Shown here piece by piece: positions 24,266 to 33,077 of a DNA stretch of 64,000 nucleotides (its first letter is position 1; every line of letters starts with the position of its first letter). The DNA is from Spirochaeta thermophila DSM 6192 (GTDB lineage: Bacteria > Spirochaetota > Spirochaetia > Winmispirales > Winmispiraceae). Below the pieces are notes generated by a model. It was not told the origin of the DNA. It did no database searches and saw only the letters and a program-made list of their open reading frames with translations. Location of the stretch: assembly GCF_000147075.1 (NCBI RefSeq), contig NC_014484.1, positions 1,939,501-2,003,500 of the forward strand, written 5' to 3'. The position numbers and the translations under genes were made by a program.

Positions 24266-25199
24266 GTGTCGGAATCTCGTGAAACGATTCGGAGAAACGG
24301 TGGCCCTCGATGGCACTTCCTTCAGCATACCGGAAGGCCGGCTCACCGTGCTCATCGGCCCCTCGGGGTGCGGCAAGTCCACCACGCTCCGCATCCTCAA
24401 CCGCCTCATAGAGCCGGACGGGGGAGAAGTCCTCTACCGGGGGCGCCCCCTCTCCTCATACGATCCGGTGGAGCTCAGACGTTCCATGGGATACGTGATC
24501 CAGCACATCGGCCTCTTCCCCCACTGGACCGTGGAACGGAACATCTGCACGGTACCCCGGCTCCTGGGGTGGCCCCCCGAGCAGCAGAGGGCCCGGGCCC
24601 TCGAGCTCCTCGAGATGGTGGGACTCCCTCCCGAGGAGTACGCCCGGAAGATGCCTCACCAGCTCTCAGGGGGAGAGGCCCAGCGGGTGGGGGTGGCCCG
24701 GGCCCTTGCGGCCGATCCACCGGTGATCCTCATGGACGAACCCTTCGGTGCGGCCGATCCCCTCACCCGCTCCCGCCTCCAGGAGGAGTTCCTCGCGATC
24801 CAACGACGTCTCAGGAAGACCGTGGTCTTCGTGACCCACGACATGGGAGAGGCCATCCGCCTGGGAGACAGGATCATCCTCATGCGGGAAGGCCGCGTGG
24901 TGAGGGAAGCGGCCACCGAGGATCTCGTGCGCTCGGGCGACGGGTTCGTGAAGACCTTCCTGGGCTCGGAGAGCGTGCTCCTCCTCCTCGAGTGTCATAC
25001 GATGGAGGAAATCGCACGCCCTGCACCCTCCACGATCCCAGAAGAACTGCCCCGTGTTCCCGGTGCTGCCACGGTGAAGGAGGGGCTTTCCCTTCTCCTG
25101 GAGAGCGGGGCTCCGATGCTCGCGGTGGAGGAGCATGGCGGGATCCTGGGTATCGCAGGACTCAAGGAGATCCAGGCGCTCGTCCGGAGGGGCAGATGA
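24258..25199 (+). CDS. osmoprotectant ABC transporter ATP-binding protein with CBS-like tail
   Basis: A protein of about 313 residues. Walker A is GPSGCGKST, the Q-loop is in MGYVIQHIGLFPHWTVERNI, the signature LSGGEAQRVGVARAL and Walker B VILMDEPFGAADP, with the H-loop VFVTHDMGEA. The last 70 residues (from IARPAPSTI to EIQALVRRGR) look like one incomplete CBS domain, in line with OpuA-type ATPases that use CBS modules to sense ionic strength. The start is the GTG at 24258, preceded by AAGGAAAGGA; an earlier start at 24213 lies deep in the permease gene and lacks a site. Confidence 0.9.
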   Translation: MFECRNLVKRFGETVALDGTSFSIPEGRLTVLIGPSGCGKSTTLRILNRLIEPDGGEVLYRGRPLSSYDPVELRRSMGYVIQHIGLFPHWTVERNICTVPRLLGWPPEQQRARALELLEMVGLPPEEYARKMPHQLSGGEAQRVGVARALAADPPVILMDEPFGAADPLTRSRLQEEFLAIQRRLRKTVVFVTHDMGEAIRLGDRIILMREGRVVREAATEDLVRSGDGFVKTFLGSESVLLLLECHTMEEIARPAPSTIPEELPRVPGAATVKEGLSLLLESGAPMLAVEEHGGILGIAGLKEIQALVRRGR

Positions 25200-25915
25200 G
25201 GCGACGTCTCGCGAGGACGATAAGGACAGGAGTGATCCTCACGCTCCTCGTCCTGCTCACCCGGGAGGACATCCTCGAAGGGGTCTTGCGTCTGCTGGGA
25301 TTCCAAGGGGAAATCCTCGTCTATGAACGCGAGTCCATGGGGGTACTCCTCCTCCAGCACGTGGTGATGGTGCTCGTCTCGAGCGCGGTCGCGGCGGCCT
25401 TCGGCCTGGGGGTGGGGATCCTCGTGACGAGACCCCGGTTCTCCTACCTGCTCGAGGGGGTGCAGTCGGTGGTGGCGGGGATACAGACCATCCCTCCGGT
25501 GGCGGTCATCACCTTTGCGGTACCTGCCCTTGGGTTTGGATTCGCCCCCGCAGTGGCGGCCCTCTTCCTCTACGGGATGCTCCCTCCGCTCAACAACACC
25601 ATCGCAGGCATGCGTGCGGTGGACCCCTCGGTAAAGGAAGCGGCGCGGGGCATGGGCATGGAGCCCGGAGGTATCCTCAGGGAGGTGGAGCTGCCGCTCG
25701 CCTGGCCGGTGATCCTCGCAGGGCTCCGCACGAGTGTGGTGATCAACGTGGGAACGGCCACGCTGGGAGCCGTGGTGGGGGCAGGCGGGCTGGGCGTGGT
25801 GATCATCGCAGGGCTGGTCAGGGACAACCCGGCCCTCATCCTCTCGGGGGCTCTCCTCTCGGCCCTCCTCGCCTTTGCAGCGGATGGGATCTTCAGCCTG
25901 TGGGAAGAGGCATAG
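25196..25915 (+). CDS. osmoprotectant ABC transporter permease
   Basis: A 239-residue permease of the OpuBB/OpuBD class with about six helices. VQSVVAGIQTIPPVAVITFAVPALGFG and the coupling segment VKEAARGMGMEPGGILREVELPLAWPVILAGLRT are characteristic, and VGTATLGAVVGAGGLGVVIIAGLV closes the core. Its ATG overlaps the stop of the ATPase gene (ATGA). This is the compact partner of the longer permease encoded two genes upstream, so the channel is probably a heterodimer. Confidence 0.9.
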   Translation: MRRRLARTIRTGVILTLLVLLTREDILEGVLRLLGFQGEILVYERESMGVLLLQHVVMVLVSSAVAAAFGLGVGILVTRPRFSYLLEGVQSVVAGIQTIPPVAVITFAVPALGFGFAPAVAALFLYGMLPPLNNTIAGMRAVDPSVKEAARGMGMEPGGILREVELPLAWPVILAGLRTSVVINVGTATLGAVVGAGGLGVVIIAGLVRDNPALILSGALLSALLAFAADGIFSLWEEA

Positions 25916-26031
25916 GCCCGGAACCGGATCGCACCCTCGGGCACCGGTCACCACGGGAGGGCGCCACACTCCGTCTTCTTTTCCGGGCCCGATCCGGAAG
26001 GAGGACTCGGACGGCGGCGTGAGGATCCCTC

Positions 26032-27267
26032 CTAGATCCTCGTCTCCACCCCGCCTCCCACCTCGGTGCAGTAGAGCTCGTACTCGTAGGGGAAGGGCTC
26101 GAGTGCCCGGGGGAGGAGGCCGTGGGCCCAGGCGAGGAAGAGCCCGTAGTTGGTCACCGGCACCCCGGCCTCGGCGAGGCGGTCGAGGCGGGCGAGCACG
26201 GCGCGGCGGGTGACCATGCATCCCCCACAGTGGATCACGAGGCCGTAGGGCGAGAGGTCCTCGGGGAGCTCGCGGGCGTGGTCGAAGGGTACGGCGGGGT
26301 CCACGAGCTGGTGGAAGAGGCGGGGTATCTTCACGGTGGCGATGTCGTCAGGTTGCCGGTGGTGGGAGCAGGCCTCCACCACCAGGACGCGCTTCCCCTC
26401 GGGGAAGGCGGTGAGGGCGGCAAGGCCTCTCACGTACCGGGCGAGGTCGCCCTTCTTTCGCGCAAAGAGGATGGAGAACGAGGTGAGGGGCTGGTCGGGC
26501 GGGATGTCGGCGGCCACCTTGTGGAAGGCCTGGCTGTCGGTGATGACGAGGCGAGGGCGGTGGGGGAGCCGGGGGAAGAAGAGCGAGAGCTCCCGCTCCT
26601 TCACCACCAGGGCGGCGCAGTCCCGGTCGAGGGCGTCGCGCAGGGTCTCCACCTGGGGGAGGATGAGACGGCCCTTGGGGGCTGCGAGGTCGATGGGCAC
26701 CACCAGGACGAGGAGGTCGCCCTCCCGGACGAGGCCCTCGAGCGGGGTGGGCTCGGGGGCTAGGGAGGCCACCAGGTGCACGAGCCTGGAGGTGAGGGTG
26801 CGGACGCCCTCACGGGAGGGGCTTGCCACCCGGACGTGGGGAAGGGAGGCGAGCCAGGCCTCCTTGGCGGGATCGGGGGCCTGGTCTGCAAAGCTCGCCG
26901 CCACCAGGTAAGGGATCCCCCGCCGCCGCACCTCCTCCAGGAGCCGGTCCTCGAGCGGGTGCGGGGGGCGGGTGAGGGGGGTCACCAGGAGGGCGATGTC
27001 CGCCTGGGCGAGGGCCTTCTTCGCCCGCTCGATCCGGATCGAGCCGAGCGGCCCCTCGTCGTCGAGGCCCGCGGTATCGGTGAAGGCCACGGGACCTGCG
27101 CCGATGAGCTCATAGGCCCGGGTGACGGGGTCGGTGGTGGTCCCGGGCTGATCCGAGACGATGGCCACCTCCTTCTCGAAGATGGCGTTCATGAGGCTCG
27201 ACTTGCCTGCGTTTCTCAGGCCAAAGAGCACGATGCGCGTCCGTTCGGCAAGGGGGGTGGTGGTCAC
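26032..27267 (-). CDS. hydF: [FeFe]-hydrogenase maturation GTPase HydF
   Basis: A protein of about 411 residues, the GTPase scaffold on which the 2Fe unit of the H-cluster is assembled before transfer to the hydrogenase. The N-terminal Era-like domain has P-loop FGLRNAGKSSLMN, switch AIVSDQPGTTTDPV and DTAGLDD. The C-terminal cluster domain holds the conserved Cys-x-His (in VVEACSHHRQ) and HCGGC ligands for the [4Fe-4S] cluster near residue 347. The start is the GTG at 27267, which follows AAGGAGG; the ATG 12 codons upstream covers that site. Last gene of the maturation operon. Confidence 0.95.
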   Translation of the reverse strand: MTTTPLAERTRIVLFGLRNAGKSSLMNAIFEKEVAIVSDQPGTTTDPVTRAYELIGAGPVAFTDTAGLDDEGPLGSIRIERAKKALAQADIALLVTPLTRPPHPLEDRLLEEVRRRGIPYLVAASFADQAPDPAKEAWLASLPHVRVASPSREGVRTLTSRLVHLVASLAPEPTPLEGLVREGDLLVLVVPIDLAAPKGRLILPQVETLRDALDRDCAALVVKERELSLFFPRLPHRPRLVITDSQAFHKVAADIPPDQPLTSFSILFARKKGDLARYVRGLAALTAFPEGKRVLVVEACSHHRQPDDIATVKIPRLFHQLVDPAVPFDHARELPEDLSPYGLVIHCGGCMVTRRAVLARLDRLAEAGVPVTNYGLFLAWAHGLLPRALEPFPYEYELYCTEVGGGVETRI

Positions 27268-27313
27268 AAGTCCCTCCTTAGGAGAAGGTCGTGCGGGATG
27301 CATCCCCTTCCTC

Positions 27314-28666
27314 TCACCGCACCCTCCTCACGAACGAGGTGGCCCGACCGGGATCGAGGGCCGCCCGCACCTCGACCTCCTCGAGGTCGGTGTGATCTAC
27401 CACAAACCTCACGAGCTCATCCATACTCGAGAACGGCTCGGGGTGGAGTCGGTAGAGCTCCTTCACCCCATGGTAGCCGAGGAGGGGGAGAAGGGCGTTG
27501 AGCAGGGTGTGCGAGGCGAGGAGGTGGGCATGGATGCGATCCTCCCGCACCTCGAGGGCGGGGAGGAGCCTCTCGGTGAGGGTCTCAAGGGCCGTCCCCA
27601 CCATGGTGAAGGCCTGGAGGAGGTGGTGGAGGATGAAGGGAAGGTAGGGGTTGAGCTGGAGCTGCCCCTGCTGCGAGAGGGTGCTCACCGCATCGCAGGC
27701 GTGCTGGGCGCTGAAGGCGAGGCCGCGGGCGTACTCGAGGAACACGGGATTGGTCTTGGCCGCCATGATGGTACTCCCTGCCTGGACCTCGGGATGTCCG
27801 AGCTCTCCCAGGAACGAGGAGGTGTAGAGGAGGAGGTCGCCGGTGAGCTTTACGAGGTTCTCGGCCACCTGGCGTATCCCGTGGGCGAGCTCCGACCACT
27901 TGTCCTGGTGGGCCACCTCGTCCGGCAGGTTCTGGCTCCGGGCCAGGGGAAGCCCGGTGATCCGCCTGAGGGCCTCCTCTGCCGCGAACACCACCATGGC
28001 CGGGGCCGGGAAACCGGTGCCCACGGCCGTGCCGCCGAGGGGGACGGTCCGGATGCGCTCCTTTATCTTGTGGAGCCGCCACCTGTCACGCTCGAACATC
28101 CCGGCCCACGAACCAAAGACCTGGCCCAGGGTGATGGGGAGGGCGTCCTGGAGCTCGGTCCGCCCCACCATGAGGATGTGGGCGTACCGGCCTTCCCGCT
28201 CGGCGAGGGCCGCCTGAAGCCGTATCACCTGCTGCTCCAGGTGGAGGAGCCGCCAGTAGAGCACGATGGTGACCGCGGTGGGGAAGGTGTCGTTGGTGGA
28301 CTGGTAGCGGTTCACGTCATCCAGGGCGTCCACCCGTTCGGGACACCCCTCCTCCTCGAGGAGCTCGTTGGCACGGGCCGCGATCACCTCGTTGACGTTC
28401 ATGTTGATGCTCGTACCCGCACCTCCCTGAAACAGGGGAAGGGGGAACTGGTCGTCGAGGCCTCCGGACTTCACCTCCTCCACCGCGCGGGAGAGGGACT
28501 TCCACACGGGAGGGGACCAGCGCTGCTCCACCTCCTGGATCGCAGAGAGGACCGCCTGCTTCACCTCGGCATAGGCTCCGATCAGCTCACGCGGGAGGCC
28601 TCCCTCGCCGAAGTTGGAGAGGGCCTTCCTGGTCTCAGGCCCTATGTACTTCCGCACGTCTTCCAT
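27314..28666 (-). CDS. aspA: aspartate ammonia-lyase, in the hydrogenase maturation operon
   Basis: A 450-residue fumarase/aspartase-superfamily enzyme (L-aspartate to fumarate plus ammonia). Seen: GGAGTSINMNVNEVIA, DVNRYQSTNDTFPTA, the signature loop GSTIMAAKTNP near residue 297 with the catalytic Ser in its first part, and LPLGGTAVGTG (here VPLGGTAVGTGF). The start at 28666 has GGAGG; it overlaps the HydE end by 32 bases. Genes for this enzyme sit between hydE and hydF in Thermotoga-like bacteria. Its value for H-cluster synthesis is not certain; supply of ammonia or removal of aspartate has been considered. Confidence 0.9.
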   Translation of the reverse strand: MEDVRKYIGPETRKALSNFGEGGLPRELIGAYAEVKQAVLSAIQEVEQRWSPPVWKSLSRAVEEVKSGGLDDQFPLPLFQGGAGTSINMNVNEVIAARANELLEEEGCPERVDALDDVNRYQSTNDTFPTAVTIVLYWRLLHLEQQVIRLQAALAEREGRYAHILMVGRTELQDALPITLGQVFGSWAGMFERDRWRLHKIKERIRTVPLGGTAVGTGFPAPAMVVFAAEEALRRITGLPLARSQNLPDEVAHQDKWSELAHGIRQVAENLVKLTGDLLLYTSSFLGELGHPEVQAGSTIMAAKTNPVFLEYARGLAFSAQHACDAVSTLSQQGQLQLNPYLPFILHHLLQAFTMVGTALETLTERLLPALEVREDRIHAHLLASHTLLNALLPLLGYHGVKELYRLHPEPFSSMDELVRFVVDHTDLEEVEVRAALDPGRATSFVRRVR

Positions 28667-29726
28667 GGTGCCTCCAGAGGTACTGGCGTGAGGCCCCTCG
28701 CTCCCACTCGATCCGCTTGCCCACCGTGGCCACGCGCATGGTGAGGCAGCCCACGCAGTGGAATCCGTCCTCATCGAGACAGATCTTTCCGGGATAGAGT
28801 AGGTAGTCCTTCTTGTGTGCGACCGGGGTGATGTTGGGCATGAGGACGTTCCCGCCCGCGGCGAGCATCTTTTCCCTCCCGTCCGGCTCGAGGGTGCCGG
28901 CCGCGGTGGTGCCGGGGAGGTTGGCGCCGGGGAGGAGGAGCCTAAGGATGGCGACCGCCCGGATGGTCCGCTCGAGCGGGACCTGGGGGGCATGGGCAAG
29001 GGGGGTCTCCGGGTGGGGGATGAAGGGGCCTATCCCCACCATGTCGAGATCGAGGCGCCGGCAGAGGAGGAGATTCTCCCACATGGTCTCCTCGGTCTCG
29101 CCAGGAAGCCCCACCATGAACCCTGAGCCCACCTCGTAGTCCAGGTCGCGCAGGTGGTGCAGCCCCTCGAGCCTCCGATCCAGGTCCATCCCGCGCAGCC
29201 TGCGGTGGAGGACCGGGTCTGCGGTCTCAAACCGCATGAGGTAGCGGTCGGCCCCGGCCTCGCGGAGCAGGCGGTAGTCCTCACGGCTCATGAGCCCGCA
29301 GCTCAGGGTCACCGCCGCCTCGCCCCGGGTCTCCTGCTTCACCCTCTCCACCAGGCGGGCGAGGCGTTCGGCGGGCCAGGCAGGATCCTCGCCGCTTTGG
29401 AGGACAAACGTGCGAAACCCCCGGGCAAAGGCCTCCCGCACTACGGCGAGGATCACCTCCTCGTCGAGGCGGTAGCGGCGGACCTTCCGGTTGCTCCTGC
29501 GGATGCCACAGTAGAGGCAATCCTTCCTGCAGTAGTTCGAGAACTCGAGGAGGCCCCGCAGGTACACCCCGTCGCCGTGGACGCGACGGCACACGCGGTC
29601 GGCCTCCTTCACCAGCAGGGGAAGGGGCATCCGCCACCACTCCTCCACCGCCTTTCGCGCCTCGGCCTCGGTCGCATGGGGGGGGATTGCGACGGCCAGC
29701 CCGCTCCCTTCCTCCACCATCCTCAT
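28635..29726 (-). CDS. hydE: [FeFe]-hydrogenase maturation radical SAM protein HydE
   Basis: A 363-residue radical S-adenosylmethionine enzyme that acts in building the dithiomethylamine bridge and the mononuclear iron synthon of the H-cluster. The cluster motif Cys66-x3-Cys70-x2-Cys73 is in SNYCRKDCLYCGI. The barrel continues with TFVLQSGED, VTLSCGLMSREDYRLL, ADRYLMRFETADPVLH and VGSGFMVGLPGETEETM, as in HydE and BioB. Three more Cys residues at the C-terminus (CLDEDGFHCVGC) may carry the second, non-essential cluster seen in some HydE proteins. It starts nine bases after hydG. Confidence 0.95.
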   Translation of the reverse strand: MRMVEEGSGLAVAIPPHATEAEARKAVEEWWRMPLPLLVKEADRVCRRVHGDGVYLRGLLEFSNYCRKDCLYCGIRRSNRKVRRYRLDEEVILAVVREAFARGFRTFVLQSGEDPAWPAERLARLVERVKQETRGEAAVTLSCGLMSREDYRLLREAGADRYLMRFETADPVLHRRLRGMDLDRRLEGLHHLRDLDYEVGSGFMVGLPGETEETMWENLLLCRRLDLDMVGIGPFIPHPETPLAHAPQVPLERTIRAVAILRLLLPGANLPGTTAAGTLEPDGREKMLAAGGNVLMPNITPVAHKKDYLLYPGKICLDEDGFHCVGCLTMRVATVGKRIEWERGASRQYLWRHHGRRAEVHRA

Positions 29727-29735
29727 CTTCCCTCC

Positions 29736-31148
29736 TTATAGATAGACGTCGCGCTCACCCTGCGCCACCTTCTCGAGCCCTTCCCATGTGCGGTCCTTCC
29801 TGTGCGCGGGCACCTCCTCCCGCACGAGGCGTTCGATGAGCGCATTCCCCCTCCGACGCACGTCCTCCGAGGCGAAATCCTCCAGGTACTCCTTGAAGGT
29901 GAAGAGGGCGTTCGGGAGACAGAAGGCCTTGATGAGCCCGGGCTTGGCAAGGTCCATGAAGTCCACCCCTACCCTGCCCTTCCGGTAGCACCCCGTGCAG
30001 AAGGAAGGGATGTAGCCCTGATCGATGAGGCAGGAGATCACCTCCTCGAGGGAGCGGTGATCGCCCAGGGAGAACTGGGCGCCCGAGTCGGGGTGGTCGT
30101 GGTCGTCGTAGGCGCCGGGGTTGGTGCGAGAGCCTGCCGAGATCTGGCTCACCCCGTAGTGGAAGAGCTCGTTCCGCAGTTCCTCCCGTTCCCTCGTGGT
30201 GAGAATGATGCCGGTGTAGGGCAGGGAGAGCCTGATGACGGCCACCAGCTTCTTGAAGTCCTCGTCGTTCACGGGGTGCGGCACACGATACGAGAGCGGC
30301 GCCCCCTCCGCAGGCTCGATCCTGGGCACACTCACGGTGTGCGGCCCACACCCGAAGGCCTCCTCGAGGTGCCGGGCGTGCTCGAGGAGGGCGAGCACCT
30401 CGAAGCGGTAGTCGGCAAGGCCGAAGAGTGCCCCAATCCCCACATCGTCGATCCCGGCCTCCATGGCCCTGTCCATCACCAGGAGCCGCCACTCGTAATC
30501 GGACTTGGGACCCGAGGGGTGGTACTTCTTGTAGAGCACGGGATCGTAGGTCTCCTGGAAACAGGTGTAGGTCCCGATGTGCTCGGCCTTGAGCCGCCTG
30601 AACCCCTCCACATCGAGGGGGGCGATCTCCACGTTGATCCGACGGATGTTGTGCGGGCCCACCCTCACCCGGTAGGCCGCCCTGAGGCCCTCGATGAAGT
30701 AGTCGAGCGGGCTCTCCTCGGACTCGCCGGTGAGCATGAGGAGGCGCTTGTGCCCCTGTCTGAGAAGGGCGGCCACCTCGTGTTCCACCTCGGGAATCGA
30801 GAGCACCACCCGCTTGAGACGCGTGTTGGCCTTCCTGAATCCGCAGTAGACGCAGTTGTTGTCGCAGGCATTGGCGATGTAGAGCGGGGCAAAGAGCACG
30901 AGCCGCCTGCCGTAGATCTCCTGCTTCACGATCCGGGAGGCCTCCATCATCATCCGTATGCCCTCGTGGTCCTCCACCAGGAGGAGCTCGGCCGCCTCCT
31001 CGAGTGAGAGCCCTTCGAGGAGCAAGGCCTTGTTGAGGATCTCCTGGAGCCGGCTCCGCGAAGGAGGCCGCTCCTGGAGCATGGAGTAGAGCTTGTCCCT
31101 GTCGATGAACACCTTTTCCACCAGGGATGCCGATCGTACTGGGTTCAT
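29736..31148 (-). CDS. hydG: [FeFe]-hydrogenase maturation radical SAM protein HydG
   Basis: A 470-residue tyrosine lyase that splits tyrosine to make the CO and CN ligands of the H-cluster. The N-terminal radical SAM motif Cys95-x3-Cys99-x2-Cys102 is in ANACDNNCVYCGF. The barrel has KRLLMLTGES, YTCFQETYDPVLY and PRIEPAEGAP. A C-terminal CTGCYRKGRVG near residue 385 gives the CxxC ligands of the auxiliary [5Fe-5S] cluster. The start at 31148 has GGAGG, five bases before the ATG; a GTG two codons earlier is less likely. First structural gene after the TM1266-type gene. Confidence 0.96.
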   Translation of the reverse strand: MNPVRSASLVEKVFIDRDKLYSMLQERPPSRSRLQEILNKALLLEGLSLEEAAELLLVEDHEGIRMMMEASRIVKQEIYGRRLVLFAPLYIANACDNNCVYCGFRKANTRLKRVVLSIPEVEHEVAALLRQGHKRLLMLTGESEESPLDYFIEGLRAAYRVRVGPHNIRRINVEIAPLDVEGFRRLKAEHIGTYTCFQETYDPVLYKKYHPSGPKSDYEWRLLVMDRAMEAGIDDVGIGALFGLADYRFEVLALLEHARHLEEAFGCGPHTVSVPRIEPAEGAPLSYRVPHPVNDEDFKKLVAVIRLSLPYTGIILTTREREELRNELFHYGVSQISAGSRTNPGAYDDHDHPDSGAQFSLGDHRSLEEVISCLIDQGYIPSFCTGCYRKGRVGVDFMDLAKPGLIKAFCLPNALFTFKEYLEDFASEDVRRRGNALIERLVREEVPAHRKDRTWEGLEKVAQGERDVYL

Positions 31149-31167
31149 ACACACCTCCGGGTCTTTC

Positions 31168-31419
31168 TCACTCCCGGAAGTCTGTGAGGTGGGACTTCAC
31201 CTTGAGGCCGGGTATCCTCCCGAGCTTTCCGGTGAGCGCCCCCAGGTCATCCGTCGTCCCCTCCACGATGAGGGCGATGACGTGCACCCCCTTCTCGCGG
31301 AGGGGAAGTCCCATTCTCCCCAGGATGAGGGGCGCGTACTCCGAGAGCAGGGTGTTCACCCGCTGGATGTGGGAACGATCGTGGATGAGCAGGGAGACCA
31401 CACCGAGACGCCTCTCCAT
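31168..31419 (-). CDS. TM1266-type iron-only hydrogenase system regulator
   Basis: An 83-residue ferredoxin-like-fold protein of the TM1266 family, which is named after the Thermotoga gene at the hydrogenase maturation locus. Motifs: RLGVVSLLIHDRSHIQRVNTLLSEYAPLILGRMGLPLREKG (two strands and a helix) and IPGLKVKSHLTDF. It has NikR-C-like architecture without a DNA-binding domain. Function is not established, and 'regulator' is a proposal from context only. It leads the maturation operon. Confidence 0.9.
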   Translation of the reverse strand: MERRLGVVSLLIHDRSHIQRVNTLLSEYAPLILGRMGLPLREKGVHVIALIVEGTTDDLGALTGKLGRIPGLKVKSHLTDFRE

Positions 31420-31515
31420 CAGGGAACCCCCTCTGGATCAGATCCTCACAGACTCCTCGAGAAGACGCCGCACCGTACCGGCCGGGGCCTTCTCTTAGAG
31501 AAGAGGTATACTCCT

Positions 31516-31544
31516 ATCATAGGCAATAGAGAAAAAAGAGTCAA
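31516..31544 (-). promoter_or_regulatory. promoter of the hydrogenase maturation operon
   Basis: Minus-strand -35 TTGACT (31539-31544), 17-base spacer, -10 TATGAT (31516-31521). The leader of about 90 bases contains a dyad CTTCTC-TTA-GAGAAG (31489-31503) soon after the start site, followed by the TM1266-type gene. The dyad may be an operator or a short hairpin. Confidence 0.7.
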
Positions 31545-31551
31545 TATTTTC

Positions 31552-32577
31552 TTAGCAATTGACGTTACCCTCGCCTTGAAAGACCCACCTCAGAAACCGG
31601 GCGAAGGGCTCCCAGGCGTGAGGGCCGTAGCCGCCGGCCATGAGAAAGGCGGCAGGCACCTCCCGCGCGCGCATGAACTCCCACAGGAGCAGGTCCCGCT
31701 CGAAGAGGGCCTCGAGCGAGAGCGAGAGCTCGGCCGCGGAGGGGAGCTCGTCCTTTTCATAGGGATCGGCGCCCCAGACCACCACCGCGAGGTCGGGGTG
31801 GGGAAGGTGCTCCTCGAGGCGGGTAAGCCCCTCTCCGAGCAGCTCGTGGTAGCGGGCTTCCTCGCCCCGCGCTACCGGGATCTCGACCGTGCTGGGGATG
31901 TGGGAGGGGTGAGGTCGTCCATCGGGAAGGGTCGAGGGAAGCGAGAGGGGCCAGCCGGCCGCCATGTGGATGCTCAAGGTGGCGATCGAGGGATCATCCT
32001 TGGTGAGGGCTGCGGTTCCGTCCCCCTTGTGCACATCCACGTCCACCACCCAGGCGCGCCGGATACGCCCCTCGGCCATCAGTCGTCGGAGGGCGATCAC
32101 CACGTCGTTGATCACGCAGAAGCCGTGGCCAAAGCCCGCGTGGGCATGGTGGTAGCCGCCCGCACAGGAGAAGGCATGGCCTGCCCGGAGGGCCCGGAGA
32201 CAGGCGAGGTAGGTGCAGGTGGCGCCCAGGAGCACCCGGGTGAGGAGCTCCGAGAGGGGACGGCTCGCGCGTTCGGGGGCGTAGCGCACGTACCCGCCCC
32301 TCTCGTCCACGAGCTCATAGGCCTCGAGGAGCCGCCGCTCGAGTCCGGAAGAGAAGAGGTCCTCCACATAGGAGGGCTCGTGGACCCTGAGCAGATCCTC
32401 TCTGGTGATGAGGGGTTCCTCCACCACCTGCACGAGCCGCGAGGTATCCACCCCTGCCTCCCGGAGGGAGGCGAGGACACGGCTCGTCCTGTCGTCCGCA
32501 ATGGGGATGAGGATACCGAACTCCTCGAACGAGACCTCGAGCGCGGGGCGGAAGATGAGGGCCTCAGTCCTCGGCAT
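31552..32577 (-). CDS. histone deacetylase-family (AcuC-like) hydrolase
   Basis: A 341-residue zinc deacetylase of the bacterial AcuC/acetylpolyamine-amidohydrolase group. The His pair 143-144 in AGGYHHAHAGFGHGFCVINDV provides the general bases, and DVDVHKGDG has the zinc ligands Asp179, Asp181 and His183. VWGADPYEKDE marks the third ligand Asp. Substrates in this group are acetyl-lysine or acetylpolyamines. It overlaps the YjbQ gene upstream by 14 bases, so the two are coupled. Confidence 0.9.
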   Translation of the reverse strand: MPRTEALIFRPALEVSFEEFGILIPIADDRTSRVLASLREAGVDTSRLVQVVEEPLITREDLLRVHEPSYVEDLFSSGLERRLLEAYELVDERGGYVRYAPERASRPLSELLTRVLLGATCTYLACLRALRAGHAFSCAGGYHHAHAGFGHGFCVINDVVIALRRLMAEGRIRRAWVVDVDVHKGDGTAALTKDDPSIATLSIHMAAGWPLSLPSTLPDGRPHPSHIPSTVEIPVARGEEARYHELLGEGLTRLEEHLPHPDLAVVVWGADPYEKDELPSAAELSLSLEALFERDLLLWEFMRAREVPAAFLMAGGYGPHAWEPFARFLRWVFQGEGNVNC

Positions 32578-33013
32578 GGGGAGTCTCCAACGGAAGCACG
32601 GTCACGACCACCCGACGCTCGGCCCGAGGCCCGTCGAACTCGCAGAGGAAGATGTTCTGCCAGGTGGAAAGCCCGAGCCGGCCGTCGATGACCGGAATGG
32701 TCTCAGACGGTCCCACGAGCCCCGACTTGAGGTGGGCATCGCCGTTCCCATCCTGCCTGTCGTGGCGCCACACCCCTCGGGGGATGAGCCTTCGAAGCAG
32801 GTCGAGGGCATCCTCCTGTACCGAATCATCCCAGTTTTCCTGGATCATGATCCCCGCCGTGGCGCCCTGCACGTAGACGTTGCACAATCCGCTGCGCACC
32901 CCACTCCGGGCCACCACCTCCTCCACCTCCCTCGTAATATCCACCAGCTCCTCCCGCCTGTGGGTGGAAAGCCGGATCACCGACTGCAGTCCTCTCATCG
33001 TGTGCACCTCCAT
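32564..33013 (-). CDS. YjbQ family protein (secondary thiamine-phosphate synthase-like)
   Basis: A 149-residue single-domain protein of the UPF0047/YjbQ family. The core shows SGLCNVYVQGATAGIMIQENWDDSVQEDAL and DAHLKSGLVGPSETIPVIDGRLGLSTWQNIFLCEFDGPR, with the three conserved His/Asp/Glu positions. E. coli YjbQ has weak thiamine phosphate synthase activity; the native function is not settled. The start at 33013 (MEVHTMRG) is after GGAGGGGAAG; an earlier ATG lacks a site. Confidence 0.9.
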   Translation of the reverse strand: MEVHTMRGLQSVIRLSTHRREELVDITREVEEVVARSGVRSGLCNVYVQGATAGIMIQENWDDSVQEDALDLLRRLIPRGVWRHDRQDGNGDAHLKSGLVGPSETIPVIDGRLGLSTWQNIFLCEFDGPRAERRVVVTVLPLETPHAED

Positions 33014-33077
33014 ACTTCCCCTCCGTGCTTCTTTAAAAAGAAGGAGCACACCCGGGACGGTGCCGCAGGGGAGCCCT

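Noticed and set aside
25916-26031. Long inverted repeat with CCGGATCG and CGATCCGG as a terminator
   Set aside because: The arms are about 60 bases apart and no U-run follows; it is likely to be chance in GC-rich DNA.
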